A stretch of DNA of 64,000 nt from Sipunculus nudus (Eukaryota > Annelida > Sipuncula > Golfingiida > Sipunculidae): NCBI GenBank assembly GCA_026874595.1, contig CM049316.1, positions 7,766,339 through 7,830,338 of the forward strand, in the 5' to 3' direction. The position numbers and the translations under genes are program-made. Below the pieces are notes generated by a model that saw only the letters and a list, made by a program, of their open reading frames with translations, searched no databases and was not told the origin of the DNA. Below are positions 37,313-49,542 of this stretch, in pieces. Numbering within the stretch: position 1 is the stretch's first letter; every line of letters starts with the position of its first letter.

Positions 37313-39084
37313 GTTCAAAGTTTATCCTCAGTCTTTTCTTCCTGATCAGAAGGGGCCAAGAACATACAAGTACAAATCGAGTACATGCGAATGATTTAAA
37401 GGATCTCTCAGTTTGCTTATGTCAAACGTTTTAGTTGTTCCTATTTCGGATTCGAATATAGGAGATCGGATTAAATGATAGTATTTATTTATATACCGCA
37501 TGAAATCAATAAAACACAAATGGTATCTATCTATATACAACTAAAATTGTCCTGTCTGTTTGTCCCGCTTTACCCAAGAAACGGCCCATGAGAGTGGTAG
37601 GCCAGTTTTATTTTGCTATCAGCGTCAGTCATATGCCCTTACTTACAGAATGCACACCAATCTGGCCCTTCCACTTGCACACAATAGAATTCTCAGCGGC
37701 TCTCAGGTCTGTCGCACAAGATCACACCGCTCGAGATCGCTAACCTTCACCTTGAACCATTACCACAATGACGTATATAGATTGGCTCAGTATCGACCAC
37801 CAGATGTCGCTACCTTATACGTCTCAGGACAGTTGGCTCTCTAACGGGTCTTGCCACACAATACGCGGCAATATTCCCTGCCTCTGCTACGGGCCCTAAA
37901 CGAGGCCGCCTTTTCTTGTAGACGATAAGACTTTGTAGGAGCTGCGTTTGTTATGAGTTCATTAATGGAATTAGATTTCTGGACGATTTATGTTTGTCGC
38001 CATCTTGCATACGTTACTTGGGCTATACGGAACATCAGAAAAAATCAGAGAAGCATCGAAAGCGAAACGGCCGGTACGGTCATAGCCGTATCACTTTTTT
38101 CTGCTGATAAGAGTTTCACATAAAAAAAGGATTTTTTACATTTTTTTCTACCCGCACATTTTAATAATCCTTGACAGTGATGCCGGGTCTAAAACTACAT
38201 TGAAGAAAGAAGAGACAGACACTATTAACCAAGAAGGTGTTGCTCCGGAATTTATGGAGGCCTCGGAGAACAAACTAAGGATATTTGGTATACACATTAT
38301 TATATTAGAAGTTATCCTTGAAACGTTTGATTTGAATTCTCACCCCTGGGGGGGGGGCTACACCGCCCAAGCTCGGGCCTTAGTCAGTTGCATGTAACCC
38401 GGTCGTAACAATTCTATTTTGCTTCAATTCCCTCTGAAAAAAATCCTTTTGGGTTATTACCGAATAAGGAACGAGCTTTTTTAATATTGCCATATCACCA
38501 GGTTTGCATATAAAGCAGGTGAAAACAGTAGATACTTCATGGATTAATCACAGACATTTATGTTTTATAATGTCAGAAAGAAAATCCACTCCAGTGTTCG
38601 TAAATATGACCAATGAACTATGCTGGAAAGACTAGCATGTTTTGAGATACGTCTTTGAAAATATTTACTGATTTTCAATCGACAGATTTGCACCACGTTG
38701 CCCCCTCGTCCCCGTACAAAATCCAGGGCAGTGACAGAATGACGTGTGTCTCAAACCCGCATGGACTTCTTTATGTGACACGCCGACCGTCAAGAATTGT
38801 CAGGCTTATAATTCTTCTTACCTATATTGATTTTTTTTTAAAAAGGCAATCCCAAAAGCGTTACCATGCTATAAGTTAACGTTAGGTCTTACTCCAAGGG
38901 GATTCAAAGTAATATTTGGTTACTTTTTACTTTTTGTAAGATCGTGATTTTTAGAGCCGAAGAGATACATAATATGTGTTATTTTTACGTTTTATGACCG
39001 GAAAAGAATGGTAATAATTTGATTTTTCCTTTATTGTTTTATTATTCTATATTACTTTGTATAATTTTATTGATTTATCATTTT
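37310..39084. other. non-coding stretch, perhaps old transposon at 37540-37870
   Basis: 37540-37870 is less AT-rich than its surroundings and starts ACTAAAATTGTCCTGTCTGT, in the style of a mobile-element remnant, but I found no ends or coding motif. A G9 run is at about 38348-38357. No gene called. Confidence 0.35.
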
Positions 39085-40760
39085 TATAGCTCAGCTGACT
39101 CAAAGTCATCTGAGCTATAGCAATCACTTTTTGTCCGTCGTCCGTCTGTCTGTCTGTCCGTCCGTTAACAGGGCACAAATCGTAACTGCTGGACCTGGAA
39201 TCTTCTAACTTAACATTTTATGAGGTCCATAAAATATCCAATTGTAAAACCTGAAATAAGGTAACTGTGACGTATGCTCAGATATACACATTTTTTTTGT
39301 TTCTCTAAAAATTTGATACAAAAGCTTAAGTATCTGAATAACTGATATTTTGATTGCCATGATACTTTCCGTGCATGCTGATAATGGTGTGTTTCATAAT
39401 TTCCTGAAGACAGCTGGCGCCACCTAAAATTTTGTCTAATTTTTACATATTTTTTTCTCTATTTTTGAGACCTTCAGATGAAGCATGTCGTCAAATGACA
39501 GGGCGCATTTCTTAACCGTTAGACCTAGAAATTTCTAACTGTACATCGAGGGACGTCCTCTTGGCCAGTCTTCTTGGAAACCTCAAATGAGGTCATGGTG
39601 GGCTATATTTTGCAAACTACAGGCAGAAAAACGTTTTTGAGCACCGTGTCAGTCAGGCAGGGCACAAATTGTACCGTTAGGCCTAGAATCTACTAACATT
39701 ACACCCATAGAGGTCCTATAAAAAATCTCCTTGGAAACGTGAATTAGGTAACTGTGACCTTTATTCCCCGAGCTATGAGGCTCAAAAGTACCGCAAAGGA
39801 AAATTAAAAATTTGATACAAAATCTCCAGTACCTGAATAACTTTTGCATTGATTTTCATGATTAATGATTCATTCATATTGATCACTGAGTGTTTCATCA
39901 TTTCCTAAAGTTTGGTATAGTGCCATCTGTATTTTTTCTAATTTACGCAGGTTTTCTCTATTTTAGACACCTTTGGAAAAGAAGTCCGCCTATTAACAGG
40001 GCACAAGTCGTAACGGTTAGACCTAGAAACCTCAAACTTTACATCAAGGGAGGCTCTTGGAAAACTGATATTAGGTCATGGTGACCTATATTTTGTGATT
40101 TATAGGCAGAAAACATGATTTTTAGCACCCAGTCAGTAAGACAGGGCACAATTTGTATCCGCCAGTCCTAGAATCTTCTAAGATGACATTCAGGCAGGTC
40201 CTTGGTAAACCTGCATGGAAACCTGATATTAGGTCATTGCGCCCTATATTCTGTGAACTATCGGCCAAAAACATGATTTTTATCATCCTGAAAATCAGAT
40301 TGGAACAAATTGTATCTGCTAGCTCTAGAATGATCCAGTGTAATATAGAGGGAAGTCTTGGGCAGTCTCCACGGAAACCTAAAAATAAAAAATCTTCGAC
40401 ATATGGAAACCTGAAATTAGGTCACGGTTGCCTATAATACTGGCTAAAACATTTAAGCACCCAGACAGTTAGACAGGGTACAAAATAAACTTTTGGCTCA
40501 GAATCAATCTTGACATCCAGGGATGTCCTTAAAACCTGTGCATGGTCATTTTTAGCTCAGCTTACTTTATACAAAGGGCTAGATTTCATAAGAATGGCTG
40601 GACATATAATAATGATTTTTTTTTCTTGTTGATGTTTGAAAACCTTAATTGCTGCAGTTTAGTGGGGATATCACCTACAAAATTTGGAACTGAGATGTAC
40701 ATTCCTTTTGTGAATGTCTTCCTTGTCAGCTTAGCGTGATGACCCATGGGTCACTTGTTA
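39085..40760. mobile_element. non-autonomous element with GCTCAG hairpin end, degenerate tandem core
   Basis: It begins with a near-perfect hairpin (39085-39119: TATAGCTCAG ... CTGAGCTATA, inner arms TGACT/AGTCA), then a GTCCGTC-rich stretch (39130-39165). Degenerate repeats of a unit follow, with CAGGGCACAAnTCGTAAC, a TTAGACCTAGAA word and AGGTCATGGTGACCTATATT; copies start near 39166, 39495, 39655, 39990 and 40135. It ends at GACCCATGGGTCAC (about 40741-40754). The copy at 49543-50180 shares the same start and end words. No coding capacity is visible. Confidence 0.7.
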
Positions 40761-42310
40761 TACAAATTGATAAATTGCTTTAAACGGTTTTCATCAACAC
40801 TACGAACAAAGAGTGATCAATTAACCTGAATATTCATATACTTTTATATTGAAAATTACAAAGACAGCATGTCATAACGGGAACATATACCTGGTGAAAT
40901 ATACTTACCAATAAAACGAGCATGAGTCAGAAAAATTGATTCCATCATTCATATTGTTAGAGTCAACTGTGAGATTTCAACACTGTTTCACCGCAGATCA
41001 ACGACCTTTACACTCGGGAGTCTAAGATGGCTCCAGATGAATATTACCGGATGCAGTGTTCCATGCAGGATGGTTACAGTCAGTTTTTATAGGTTTTGGG
41101 CCTTTTTGGGCTTTAGGTACCTTTGGGAACGACATGTTTAGACCCAAGTTTACAGAAAAAGTCCGTAGAACACCAGAACAATTAATTCAGTTAAATATTT
41201 TGTTATTGTGGTATTGTCTTGTTCTGTCTACCTGTTTCTATCCCTTCTACCTATTTTAATACGACAAACCCAAACTTTGTTTGTATTAGGCGCAGAAATT
41301 AAATTCTGTTAAAATAAGAGCTCAACTAATATGATTCGACAATAAACAAGTTAAATCATAACAGAGAACATTTCTGATGTCATCCTATACGAATGTGGCG
41401 AACAAAAGAGGCAGCTTTAATTACAAAAATCATGATTTAGAAAGCAGTTTGCACCCAACTCGTGCATGCGCTTCAGTGTTTCCGTCACACTTACGTCATA
41501 GACACTTCATTCGAGGACAAACACGGGAACTCCCCAGCGACGCCATGAATACAGCCAATCAGGTCGTAAAAAATATTATTATTTCATAGTGCCGGGACGA
41601 GACTAAAAAAATTATTATTTGCTTATTGCCTTTTTTGTAGTTTTTCATTGATACGGACTATATGATAATAACTGCAAATTACCGGATTCAATCCTGTTTT
41701 AAGAAATCATCACTCCAAAATGGAATGCGGTATAACTGACCAGATCCGCATAAATATCGCTAACACGGGCCACCAAGTGTGCGGAGGCCAGTTGTCACAG
41801 ACTTCAGATAAATGCTGGGCTACGACTGTGTACATTTTTCTTTACGACCTTCAGGGATCGTACTTAGGACACACGTGAAGGTACGATGACTCACAAGAGA
41901 AGTGTTCCAGAAAGTGTTTTAGAACACAAACAGGACTAGTGTGTTTTTGTGGACCTGTTCACGGACCTTCCCAGCGCTACCTCAATGTTAAATACATGGG
42001 TCTTCATAGTCTCCTGTACTTTATGGAGTTATAATTATTCAAACCTTTTGACAACGATACTAAAAATATTATATATCTTCGTGCCGGTGGGCTGTGTACC
42101 ATTAAACTGGTGGCTACAGGTCTATTTCAAACAAACTCGTGAATGAAATTCCATTTTGGAAAAAAAAGTGATCTCTCACAAAGTAATAAAACATGGAATA
42201 GAAATATTACATGTAACATATTTGGAAAAACAGACCAACCGTTTACCAGATACCAAATAAAAATTATATTGATAATAACCCAAGGGCCCATTCAAATCAT
42301 ATATAAATGA

Positions 42311-42315
<5 letters not shown>
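40761..42315. other. non-coding stretch
   Basis: No gene or repeat I can support. Confidence 0.45.

Positions 42316-42341
<26 letters not shown>
42316..42341. repeat. (AT)n tract leading the palindrome array
   Basis: About 13 AT units immediately before TGTCACAGGCGAAAT. The second palindrome array also starts after an AT run and TCACAG. Confidence 0.95.
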
Positions 42342-42344
<3 letters not shown>

Positions 42345-42347
42345 ACA

Positions 42348-42610
42348 GGCGAAATTAGAATCCAGGCGGATTTAAAATCCGCCTAGGCGAAATTGAAATT
42401 TTGATTTCGCCTAGGCGAGATTAAAATTTCTATCTCGCCTAGGCGGATTTAAAATCTGCCTAGGCCAGATTGAAATTTTTATTCCGCCTAGGCGAGATTA
42501 AAATCCTGTTATGATCATATGTAGGATTTCAATCTCGCCTAGGCGGATTTAAAATCTGCCTAGGCGAGACTGAAATTTTGATTTCGCCTAGGCTATATTA
42601 AAATCCTAGC
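42348..42610. repeat. array of short palindromes joined by CCTAGG
   Basis: Eight CCTAGG sites lie at 42382, 42410, 42438, 42459, 42487, 42538, 42559 and 42587, giving steps of 28, 28, 21, 28, 51, 21 and 28 bp. Between neighbouring sites each segment is itself an inverted repeat, for example GGCGGATTTAAAATCCGCC (21-bp type) or GGCGAAATTGAAAT paired with ATTTTGATTTCGCC (28-bp type). The half-unit is GGCGARATTRAAAT, laid head-to-head and tail-to-tail. The 51-bp unit carries an extra segment containing ATGATCAT. Single strands of this DNA would fold into a row of hairpins. Ordinary satellites repeat head-to-tail, so this is unusual. No protein is encoded. Confidence 0.9.
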
Positions 42611-42965
42611 TATTAATCTGCATGATTCAATTATTTGGTTTAATCATGCTGATTATTTTATTAAAATGTATATCTTCAAAAGTATAATCTTAATATATAA
42701 TGATAACATTATAAAATTAGTGACTAAAACAAGTTACTTGAGCTTCAAATAAATTCGGATTTATTACACTCATGATTTTACTGGGGTTGTCCTTTTATTT
42801 TAACATATTTAATAGCAATTTAATTTTAGCAGGCTGACAAAACAACACGAAATATGTTAATGTACACATCTGCAAAACTGGTAGTCTACCTAATATTTTA
42901 ATTTTTTTCCACCGTGTTCAACAGCACATTTTCACACAAAATGTTGATAAAAAAATATATATATA

Positions 42966-43260
42966 TATCACAGTGTAGATGGGAATCCAGTTGAGTTCGA
43001 AACTCAACTATTTGAGATGGGAATCCCCATCTTAACGATTGAGATGGGGATAGTCACTACTGAGATTGGAATATTCCAATGTACACTTGTTCACATTGGG
43101 ATATCCAGAAGGCAACCAGTTCACTTTGGGATAAACTGAAATACACTAGTTTACATGAGAATATTTTAGTTTAGATGTTACCAAGAGAAACAGTTTATTT
43201 TAAAATATCCTGAAATACACCAGTCTACTTAAGAATATCTCAACCTTATTGTTAAGATAT
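42966..43260. repeat. second palindrome array, related leader, different core
   Basis: After (AT)n the sequence reads TCACAGTGTAGATGGGAATCCAG, parallel to TCACAGGCGAAATTAGAATCCAG in the first array. Short palindromes follow: GTTGAGTTCGAAACTCAAC, GATGGGAATCCCCATC and ATTGGAATATTCCAAT. Then come degenerate half-units such as TTCACATTGGGATATCC and TTCACTTTGGGATAAACTG. It decays towards 43260. The shared leader with a different core suggests one family with two palindrome types. Confidence 0.7.
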
Positions 43261-45250
43261 ATTTTTTCCCTATTTCTTTTAAGTGGACACAAGAACATTG
43301 AGCCTCAGAACATTGAGTAGCTGCAAAAAATTACAGATATAATTTTATAAATAAATGAGGGAATTAAACAGACTAGGAGTGTATATTCTGAGAGTAACTA
43401 CCAAGAACACATGTATAAAAAGATACTATTATATATTAGATATATAAATATGGAGAAATATATATATATTACAGATGAACTGGAGGCTGAGTACGTATAT
43501 ATGTGTTGTATATAAGTTTGCGCTGTGCGCTGTGGATAATGGTGTAAAATCAGGGTTTTTTTGTGGTACGTATAGCCAGTGTAAACCCTTTGATTACGGA
43601 TAAAGAGATTACGGACATGGAATCGGTACTTTAATATACCCTAAGGAGTCATTACCTTATTATAAAAACGACCCGTTATGTCTGGCAGCTGTGAGTCAGA
43701 CATAAGTTCCATTTACGGCTCCAGATCTCAGACAAAATGTCCCTGCTGGCTTGTAGCTTACTTTCACTGGAACGAGGAATTTTCAGAAAAAAGGAAAACC
43801 TCTGCCGGAATGCTACTGTTCAAATACAGAACGCCTATATACCTGACAGGGTGGAAAATTAGAACAGATTGCCAATTAGTTTATTTGATAGGATACGGTA
43901 GAATACTCGATGAGGTGTGTAGCCTATTTAGCTTTATTGCCCAGACAGCAGGTCAGCTGTCGGTTTTAACTTGACGAAGCCTGGCTTCATTCGTAATGGA
44001 CTAATACCTTAGTTTTATTAAGCGCTCGTTTCGGCCATCCAAATCATTGTCACAATGGTTTACATCAATAAACGTAGATTTACTTTTTTCTGCTGCGCTG
44101 GGACCCGGGATCACATCCCTAGGGGGCGCCGAGGTCACCGGAAAATGGAACTGTCATTGTCATCCTTTCACTCTTCTCTGTTTGTCAAATCAAACGTGTC
44201 TTTTAATAACGATCCTATACTGCTCATGGACGTGTACACAATTGATTTGATAAACAAGCGCACTAGATGATGCAATACATTACTGTATAGCGTCCGCTTC
44301 TAGTCGCGTGACATATAGACATAGATTTACGTATACCTGACGCCACACCAAGCTCAATACCCAACCCGGCAACACTGGCTATCAATGCAGAGTTTTCACG
44401 ACTTTAACCTTGAGATCAATGGTGTTACCATGACGATGAAGTATACCCTTCCAGGACGGAACCCTCAACATCATTATATGATCAACATGCATATGTACGG
44501 CCGCTTGTGTACATCGAATAACAGAAAACAAAGTACAGATTTGCATTTGGTTTATAAATATTCTAATTTCTGAGTGGGGCCCAGTCACTAATCTTATATG
44601 AAGCAATGTTTGTATAAATTGTATAGATCTGTTCAGAATTTGGCTTTATATTCAAATGTGTATGTGCGTGTGTAGGTAGATATTGACATTAAATATTTAA
44701 AACGCTGAAAATACTTGAAAAATTATCATTTGGGGGTTTTAATACTGAAATTATCGAACCATGTGATATTGTTATACTTTCCTTGTGAAAATATATTTGT
44801 AATGAATAAATAAATAATACGTGTGTCTTCATGTGTGCGTCCGCGCGCGTGTGTGTGTGTGCGTCTGCGCGTACGTGTGTGTCTATGTGTGTGCCAGAGG
44901 GAGGGAGGCTTGCGTATGGGCCTGTGCGTAAGCGGGTGCGTGCGTGCGTGCGTGCCATTGTCACCAAAATGTAACCTATATCGTTTGTTTCGTGGATCGA
45001 CTCATATATAAAAACTTCAATGCAATAAATAAAATTCAGTGCCGGGATATTGCTAGCATGTTATTTTGTTTACTATATATAATATTTGATATTTTTTCCC
45101 GCTGGCAGCGTGCCCGCAGGAGTTTTGACTGATTGATTTTGGCAGGTAGTTGTGTTTGTTCACGAGAGTGGAAGATTTCTAGACAAAAATCGTTTTTTGT
45201 AGACAACAGATATGTTTGATCTTGAAAACCCTACAAACCAGAATAAACAT
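43261..45250. other. non-coding stretch with Z-DNA-prone GT/GC tract
   Basis: No gene supported. 44820-44954 is an alternating purine-pyrimidine region (CCGCGCGCGTGTGTGTGTGT, later GTGCGTGCGTGCGTGCG). The open frames across it on both strands come from the composition. Confidence 0.5.
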
Positions 45251-45973
45251 GACACTATCGAACATTTCTGGTGGCTTTGTTTACATTCTTCAGTTCATTT
45301 TAAAGTCGAAAGTGTTCTTTCATGTGCGATCGAAATCATCTTCACTTAACCTTGCATGGAATATCATCTCGAAATTGCGAAATTTTGTGACATTTTTACA
45401 TTTTTTCGCCTCTTGAAACGAATATTTTTCAAATGAACCGAATCCAGCCTTCACGGGCGCGGCAGGGTACTTCTGGCCTTACACTGTAAAATGTGAGACC
45501 GATGTTTTAAGGGGCAACATTTTCAGCATTCTAATACACTATCTGACACTGACTCTATCGAACATTTCTGGTGGCTTTGTTTACATTCTTCAGTTCATTT
45601 TAAAGTCGAAAGTGTTCTTTCATGTGCGATCGAAATCATCCTCACTTAACCTTGCATGGAATATCATCTCGAAATTGCGAAATTTTGTGACATTTTTACA
45701 TTTTTCGCCTCTTAAAACGAATATTTTTCAAATGAACCGACTCCAGCCTTCACGTGCGCGGCAGTGTACTTCTGGCCGGACACTGTAAAATGTGACACCG
45801 GTGTTTTAAGGTGCAACATTTCCGGCACTCTAATACACTAACTGACACTGACTCTATCGAACATTTCTGGTGGCTTTGTTTACATTCTTCAGTTCATTTT
45901 AAAGTCGAAAGTGTTCTTTCATGTGCGATCGAAATCATCCTCACTTAACCTTGCATGGAATATCATCTCGAAA
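45251..45973. repeat. 300-bp tandem repeat, about 2.4 copies
   Basis: Units start GACACTATCG (45251), GACTCTATCG (45551) and GACTCTATCG (45850), with periods 300 and 299. The third breaks off at about 45973 (ATCTCGAAA). Copies differ by only a few substitutions and one T-run indel. The first ~125 bp of each unit is most conserved. Short open frames are incidental. Confidence 0.93.
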
Positions 45974-46988
45974 GGACCAGAACGGAAAGTTTATAATGAT
46001 AATGATAATAAAAATAATTCTGATATAAAATAAAAGGTAATATTTCCCCCGTTTTGTTTTCTGTAAAATAAAGGTGATTTCAGGAAACAATTTTTTCTTT
46101 GGCCTTGTAAAGTCTAAAACATCATTGTCTAGCAGTAAAATGCCCGGTTAAGTAACTAACACGCTGGGGTGAATTTTGTTAGAATTGTTTTCGTACCCTA
46201 ATGGAGCCGAAATAGAGGCTTCTGAATAACACTGGGTATCTCTTACAACCCGGCTCAGTAACTGTCAAAGTAAGGGGTATTTAAGTCTATACCTATAAAC
46301 ATATAATAAAATATTCGGATTGTGTTATTCCCTACCCTGTTGACAAAGAACCAGTCTTAAATATAAAAGCAGTCTAAACAGTCAAAATATATCAATCCAA
46401 ACCCAAAATAATGTCTATTAATCCCAGTGGCGTCAAAGATGCTGCTCTCTGCTGTCCAGATCGACGATCCCTCAAACGATTGAGTGGTGAAATGGCTATC
46501 AATATATTGAATAAAACCTTGATGTGACCCTGATTACTAAAAACATTTCATGGAAAATTCCTGCTTGTTACAATATCCCTCTCCGAACTTTCACCAAAAA
46601 TCAATTCATAACTTTGTGGTATAAAATTTCTAACAGGAATACCAACCAATTAATTAACAAATCAAGGACAATAAAGCATTAAACCTCCGGAGGTACAATT
46701 ATTTAGTCATTATCATGCGCTTAGCTAATCTCAAGACTAACATGCGAAATTATTTGACGGTAACCCCCGCCCTCATACAAAGGCGAACCAGAGGTCAAAA
46801 GTCTATTTTCAATTCTGCTCGAACTTCTGTCATTAATGAATTCATGGGTTTGGCAGTATTGCACTTTACAGCTCTATCTCTTTAATAAATACTTAGTTGT
46901 TACATTTTAATTTTAATATGTCGTATGACCCACTCTAAACGAAGTAATGGGTATATAAAAACATGATTGAACTATAACACACAGGTTT
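45974..46988. other. non-coding stretch
   Basis: No gene or repeat I can support. Confidence 0.45.
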
Positions 46989-47320
46989 CAGCCGGCTTCT
47001 GTGGTCCAGCGGAAGAGTGCATGGCTTAAAGCTGAGTTCATATCATAGCCGAGGAGTTGCGGGATTTTCTCGGTCGGCCCCTGCCCAGTTTGAGCGTCCT
47101 GAAGGCATAATGGGAAAGCTGTGCCCCTCAATCTTGTTTCACTGAAAAACGAGTGCACCTTTCGGGGTTCCTCGGTGTTATGACCCAGTAATGGAGATGA
47201 TTATATACACAGGGCCCGTAGGTGCGGTATACACCAGGCTAATCGTGTGTCCCTATCATGTACCCTAAAATGGAAATGTGTACACATAGTAAAGCAAGCA
47301 TTAAACATGAAAGCGGTTAC
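46989..47320 (+). mobile_element. tRNA-derived SINE, plus orientation
   Basis: The head GCCGGCTTCTGTGGTCCAGC continues into GGAAGAGTGC (A-box-like TGGTCCAGCGG); a degenerate B box (GAGTTCATATC) follows about 35 nt later. The body shares ordered blocks with the minus copy at 30240-30560 (AAGCTGTGCCCC, GTTATGACCCAG, GTAGGTGCGGTA, ACACCAGG). The tail ends AAGCATTAAACATGA. The B box has decayed, so it is probably silent. Confidence 0.75.
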
Positions 47321-48752
47321 CTCCACCAAAATAATTAAAACACAGACACACAGGTAGTGTAGATAGGTGACTTACAAAGGAAGGATAAAGAAGGCACTGC
47401 CGAAACGGAAGGGTGTGAAACTTTTGACAAGTTACTGGCCATAAAAAATCGATAGAAACTAATAAAATGAGGCCAGACAGGTTAAAGATCGGTGGAATGT
47501 AAATTTAATGAACACTGAGAAAAGTCGAGCCAAAGAAAACCCTCACAGGCACACCAGCGGGACCCAAAAGGGAAATCCGAGAATATTTTTTATGAGATTG
47601 CAGCTAAATGGCGGGTCAGCGAAGGGGGTGTGTGGACTGCAAGGACCTCTCTGGATACATCCATGCAAGTGAAAGGCATTAAAGATAAGTAGGAAGAAAA
47701 AACTTTTGACAAATTAACTGTCGCGTGGACTTGATATCATCTGCCGGAACGTTTCATGGCGGACACCGAACACCGGCTGTGATGGATAGGACAATCTTGA
47801 GCTGAGATAAGATCGGGGAATTTTATCTCAGTATGCAGACATGACCGTGACCGCAGACTGATAGGACAGCCGGCCTGCACAATGCTCCCAGGAAATGAAA
47901 TCACAGTCAAACGGCGTATCTCCTCCATCCCCGCCGTCCCTAGTCTTATGGCAGAGGACCGCCAGACGTGGACGAACTGCCAAACCAAGCTGGTCCCGGG
48001 ATCCGTATAATCAAACCAAGAAAAACCACTGGTCCCGTTATTGACTTATCGTGACGTCGTGTCATCTTGGTTTGTTATATATTCGTAATATCTCTGGAGT
48101 AACGAGTTCTGTCACGTTTCGGCCTTGACCTCCTACTTTATGTCGATAGGACGACATCCCGCGTGACTTGTTGACAGCGATGGTTGTTAATCAGAGAATC
48201 TGCGACGTTACACTTATGTTTTTACTGAAGAAACAACGATTTATTACTATTTTTACAGAAAATAAAAAGTCTACTGCCAGTTATTTCAGGGGAATCGAAG
48301 TGTCAAGATTTTTTTTTTATTTTCATAGACAAACTGAAATCCCGAACTATAATGCAATGTGACATGTTAAATGCACAATGTCCCGAGACTAGATTTTTGC
48401 ATGAATTCAAGTATTGTGCTTGAATATCGATTTTTCTCTGTCAGCGGCCACAATTCATAAGGCTCCAAGGACTCGGTGTTTCAGAATCCTTCACAATATA
48501 TCACCATAAACCTGAAGTGGGGTTCCTTGTACGGATTTCTTATAAGGGAAGCCTGGATAACAAATGTCCCGTGTTTTTGTCCACACTCATTATTATACCT
48601 GGAATGGCCAGAAGGCTCCGGGCCATAAAATCACGTTTCGAATCTCGGGTTTTCATAAGAAAATACGGAGAGCCTCAGTGGAGCACATACCCCCACGAAA
48701 AAAATCATAGCCATGTTAAAGAAGGCATAAAAATATCGTTAACAATTGGAAT
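47321..48752. other. non-coding stretch, possible regulatory block
   Basis: No gene called. 47720-47990 is of high complexity, GC-richer, with GATAA/TTATC words (TGAGATAAGATCGGGG, TTTTATCTCAG), and could be a conserved element. Its minus frame (47737-47988) has no recognised motif. Confidence 0.4.
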
Positions 48753-49010
48753 GTAAAAATAATCTCGTATACAAGCCGATTGTAAAAAATAATATTCTAT
48801 ACAAGCCGTTTGTAAAAATAATATTGTATACGAGCCGATAGTAAAAATAATATCATTTACAAGAAATATCTCTCGTATACAATGTGATTATAAAAATAAC
48901 ATTGATTACAAACCGATTGTAAAAATAATATTGTATACAATTTAATGGTAAAAATAACATTTTGTAAAATCCGATTGTAAAAATAATATCCTGTTCAAGC
49001 CGATAACACT
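48753..49010. repeat. degenerate ~30-bp tandem repeat
   Basis: About eight units of GTAAAAATAATATTGTATAC plus AAGCCGATT, with spacing 27-36 bp and frequent GTATAC palindromes. No coding role is visible. Confidence 0.85.
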
Positions 49011-49405
49011 GGGATTTGATAGTAGGTCAATATTGCATGGGGACCACGCACTTCTACTTGGCCATCAAGCCTCTCCTAGATCTTCTTCAGCACGAACCTC
49101 CCAGGGTAATGATCCACACAGATCTAGGGAAATAAATCAATGGGTTCAAGACCATCTCACAAACCCGCTAGATGGCGCTGCGGTATTATTAGGCAAGCTG
49201 AAGTGTCTTAATTAAATTCAAGAAATTGTTTAAATCATCAAGTTTAAATGTTTTTTTTTCTGGTGGAGAAAAAAAAACCCGGCAAAATTTAATAGATAAT
49301 GATTAAAACATAATCTCTTTCGCCTATATAATATTCATTATATTATTTATAAATCAGCAAAAACTAATCCTTTTAAGAATAATTATGAAGATATTTTCCT
49401 AAAAC

Positions 49406-49497
49406 AAAGTAACATTGATTTAATTCTATCAAAGATATACAAAGATATATAAAAGTAACATTGATTTAATTCTGTCAAAGATATACAAAGATATATA
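49406..49497. repeat. 46-bp tandem duplication
   Basis: Two copies of a 46-bp unit containing GTAACATTGATTTAATTCT with a single clear mismatch (CTATC versus CTGTC), just before the GCTCAG-type element at 49543. Confidence 0.9.
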
Positions 49498-49542
49498 AAG
49501 TTTTTCGGGAGTAATGCTGAAGTGAGCGTTTGAAATGTTTTG

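Noticed and set aside
37540-37870. Named transposon
   Set aside because: Composition and style suggest a mobile-element remnant, but I found no inverted ends, target duplication or coding motif.
44689-45011. Overlapping frames on both strands rich in Cys-Val-Arg or His-Thr
   Set aside because: They are produced by the GT/GC tract and carry no protein signal.
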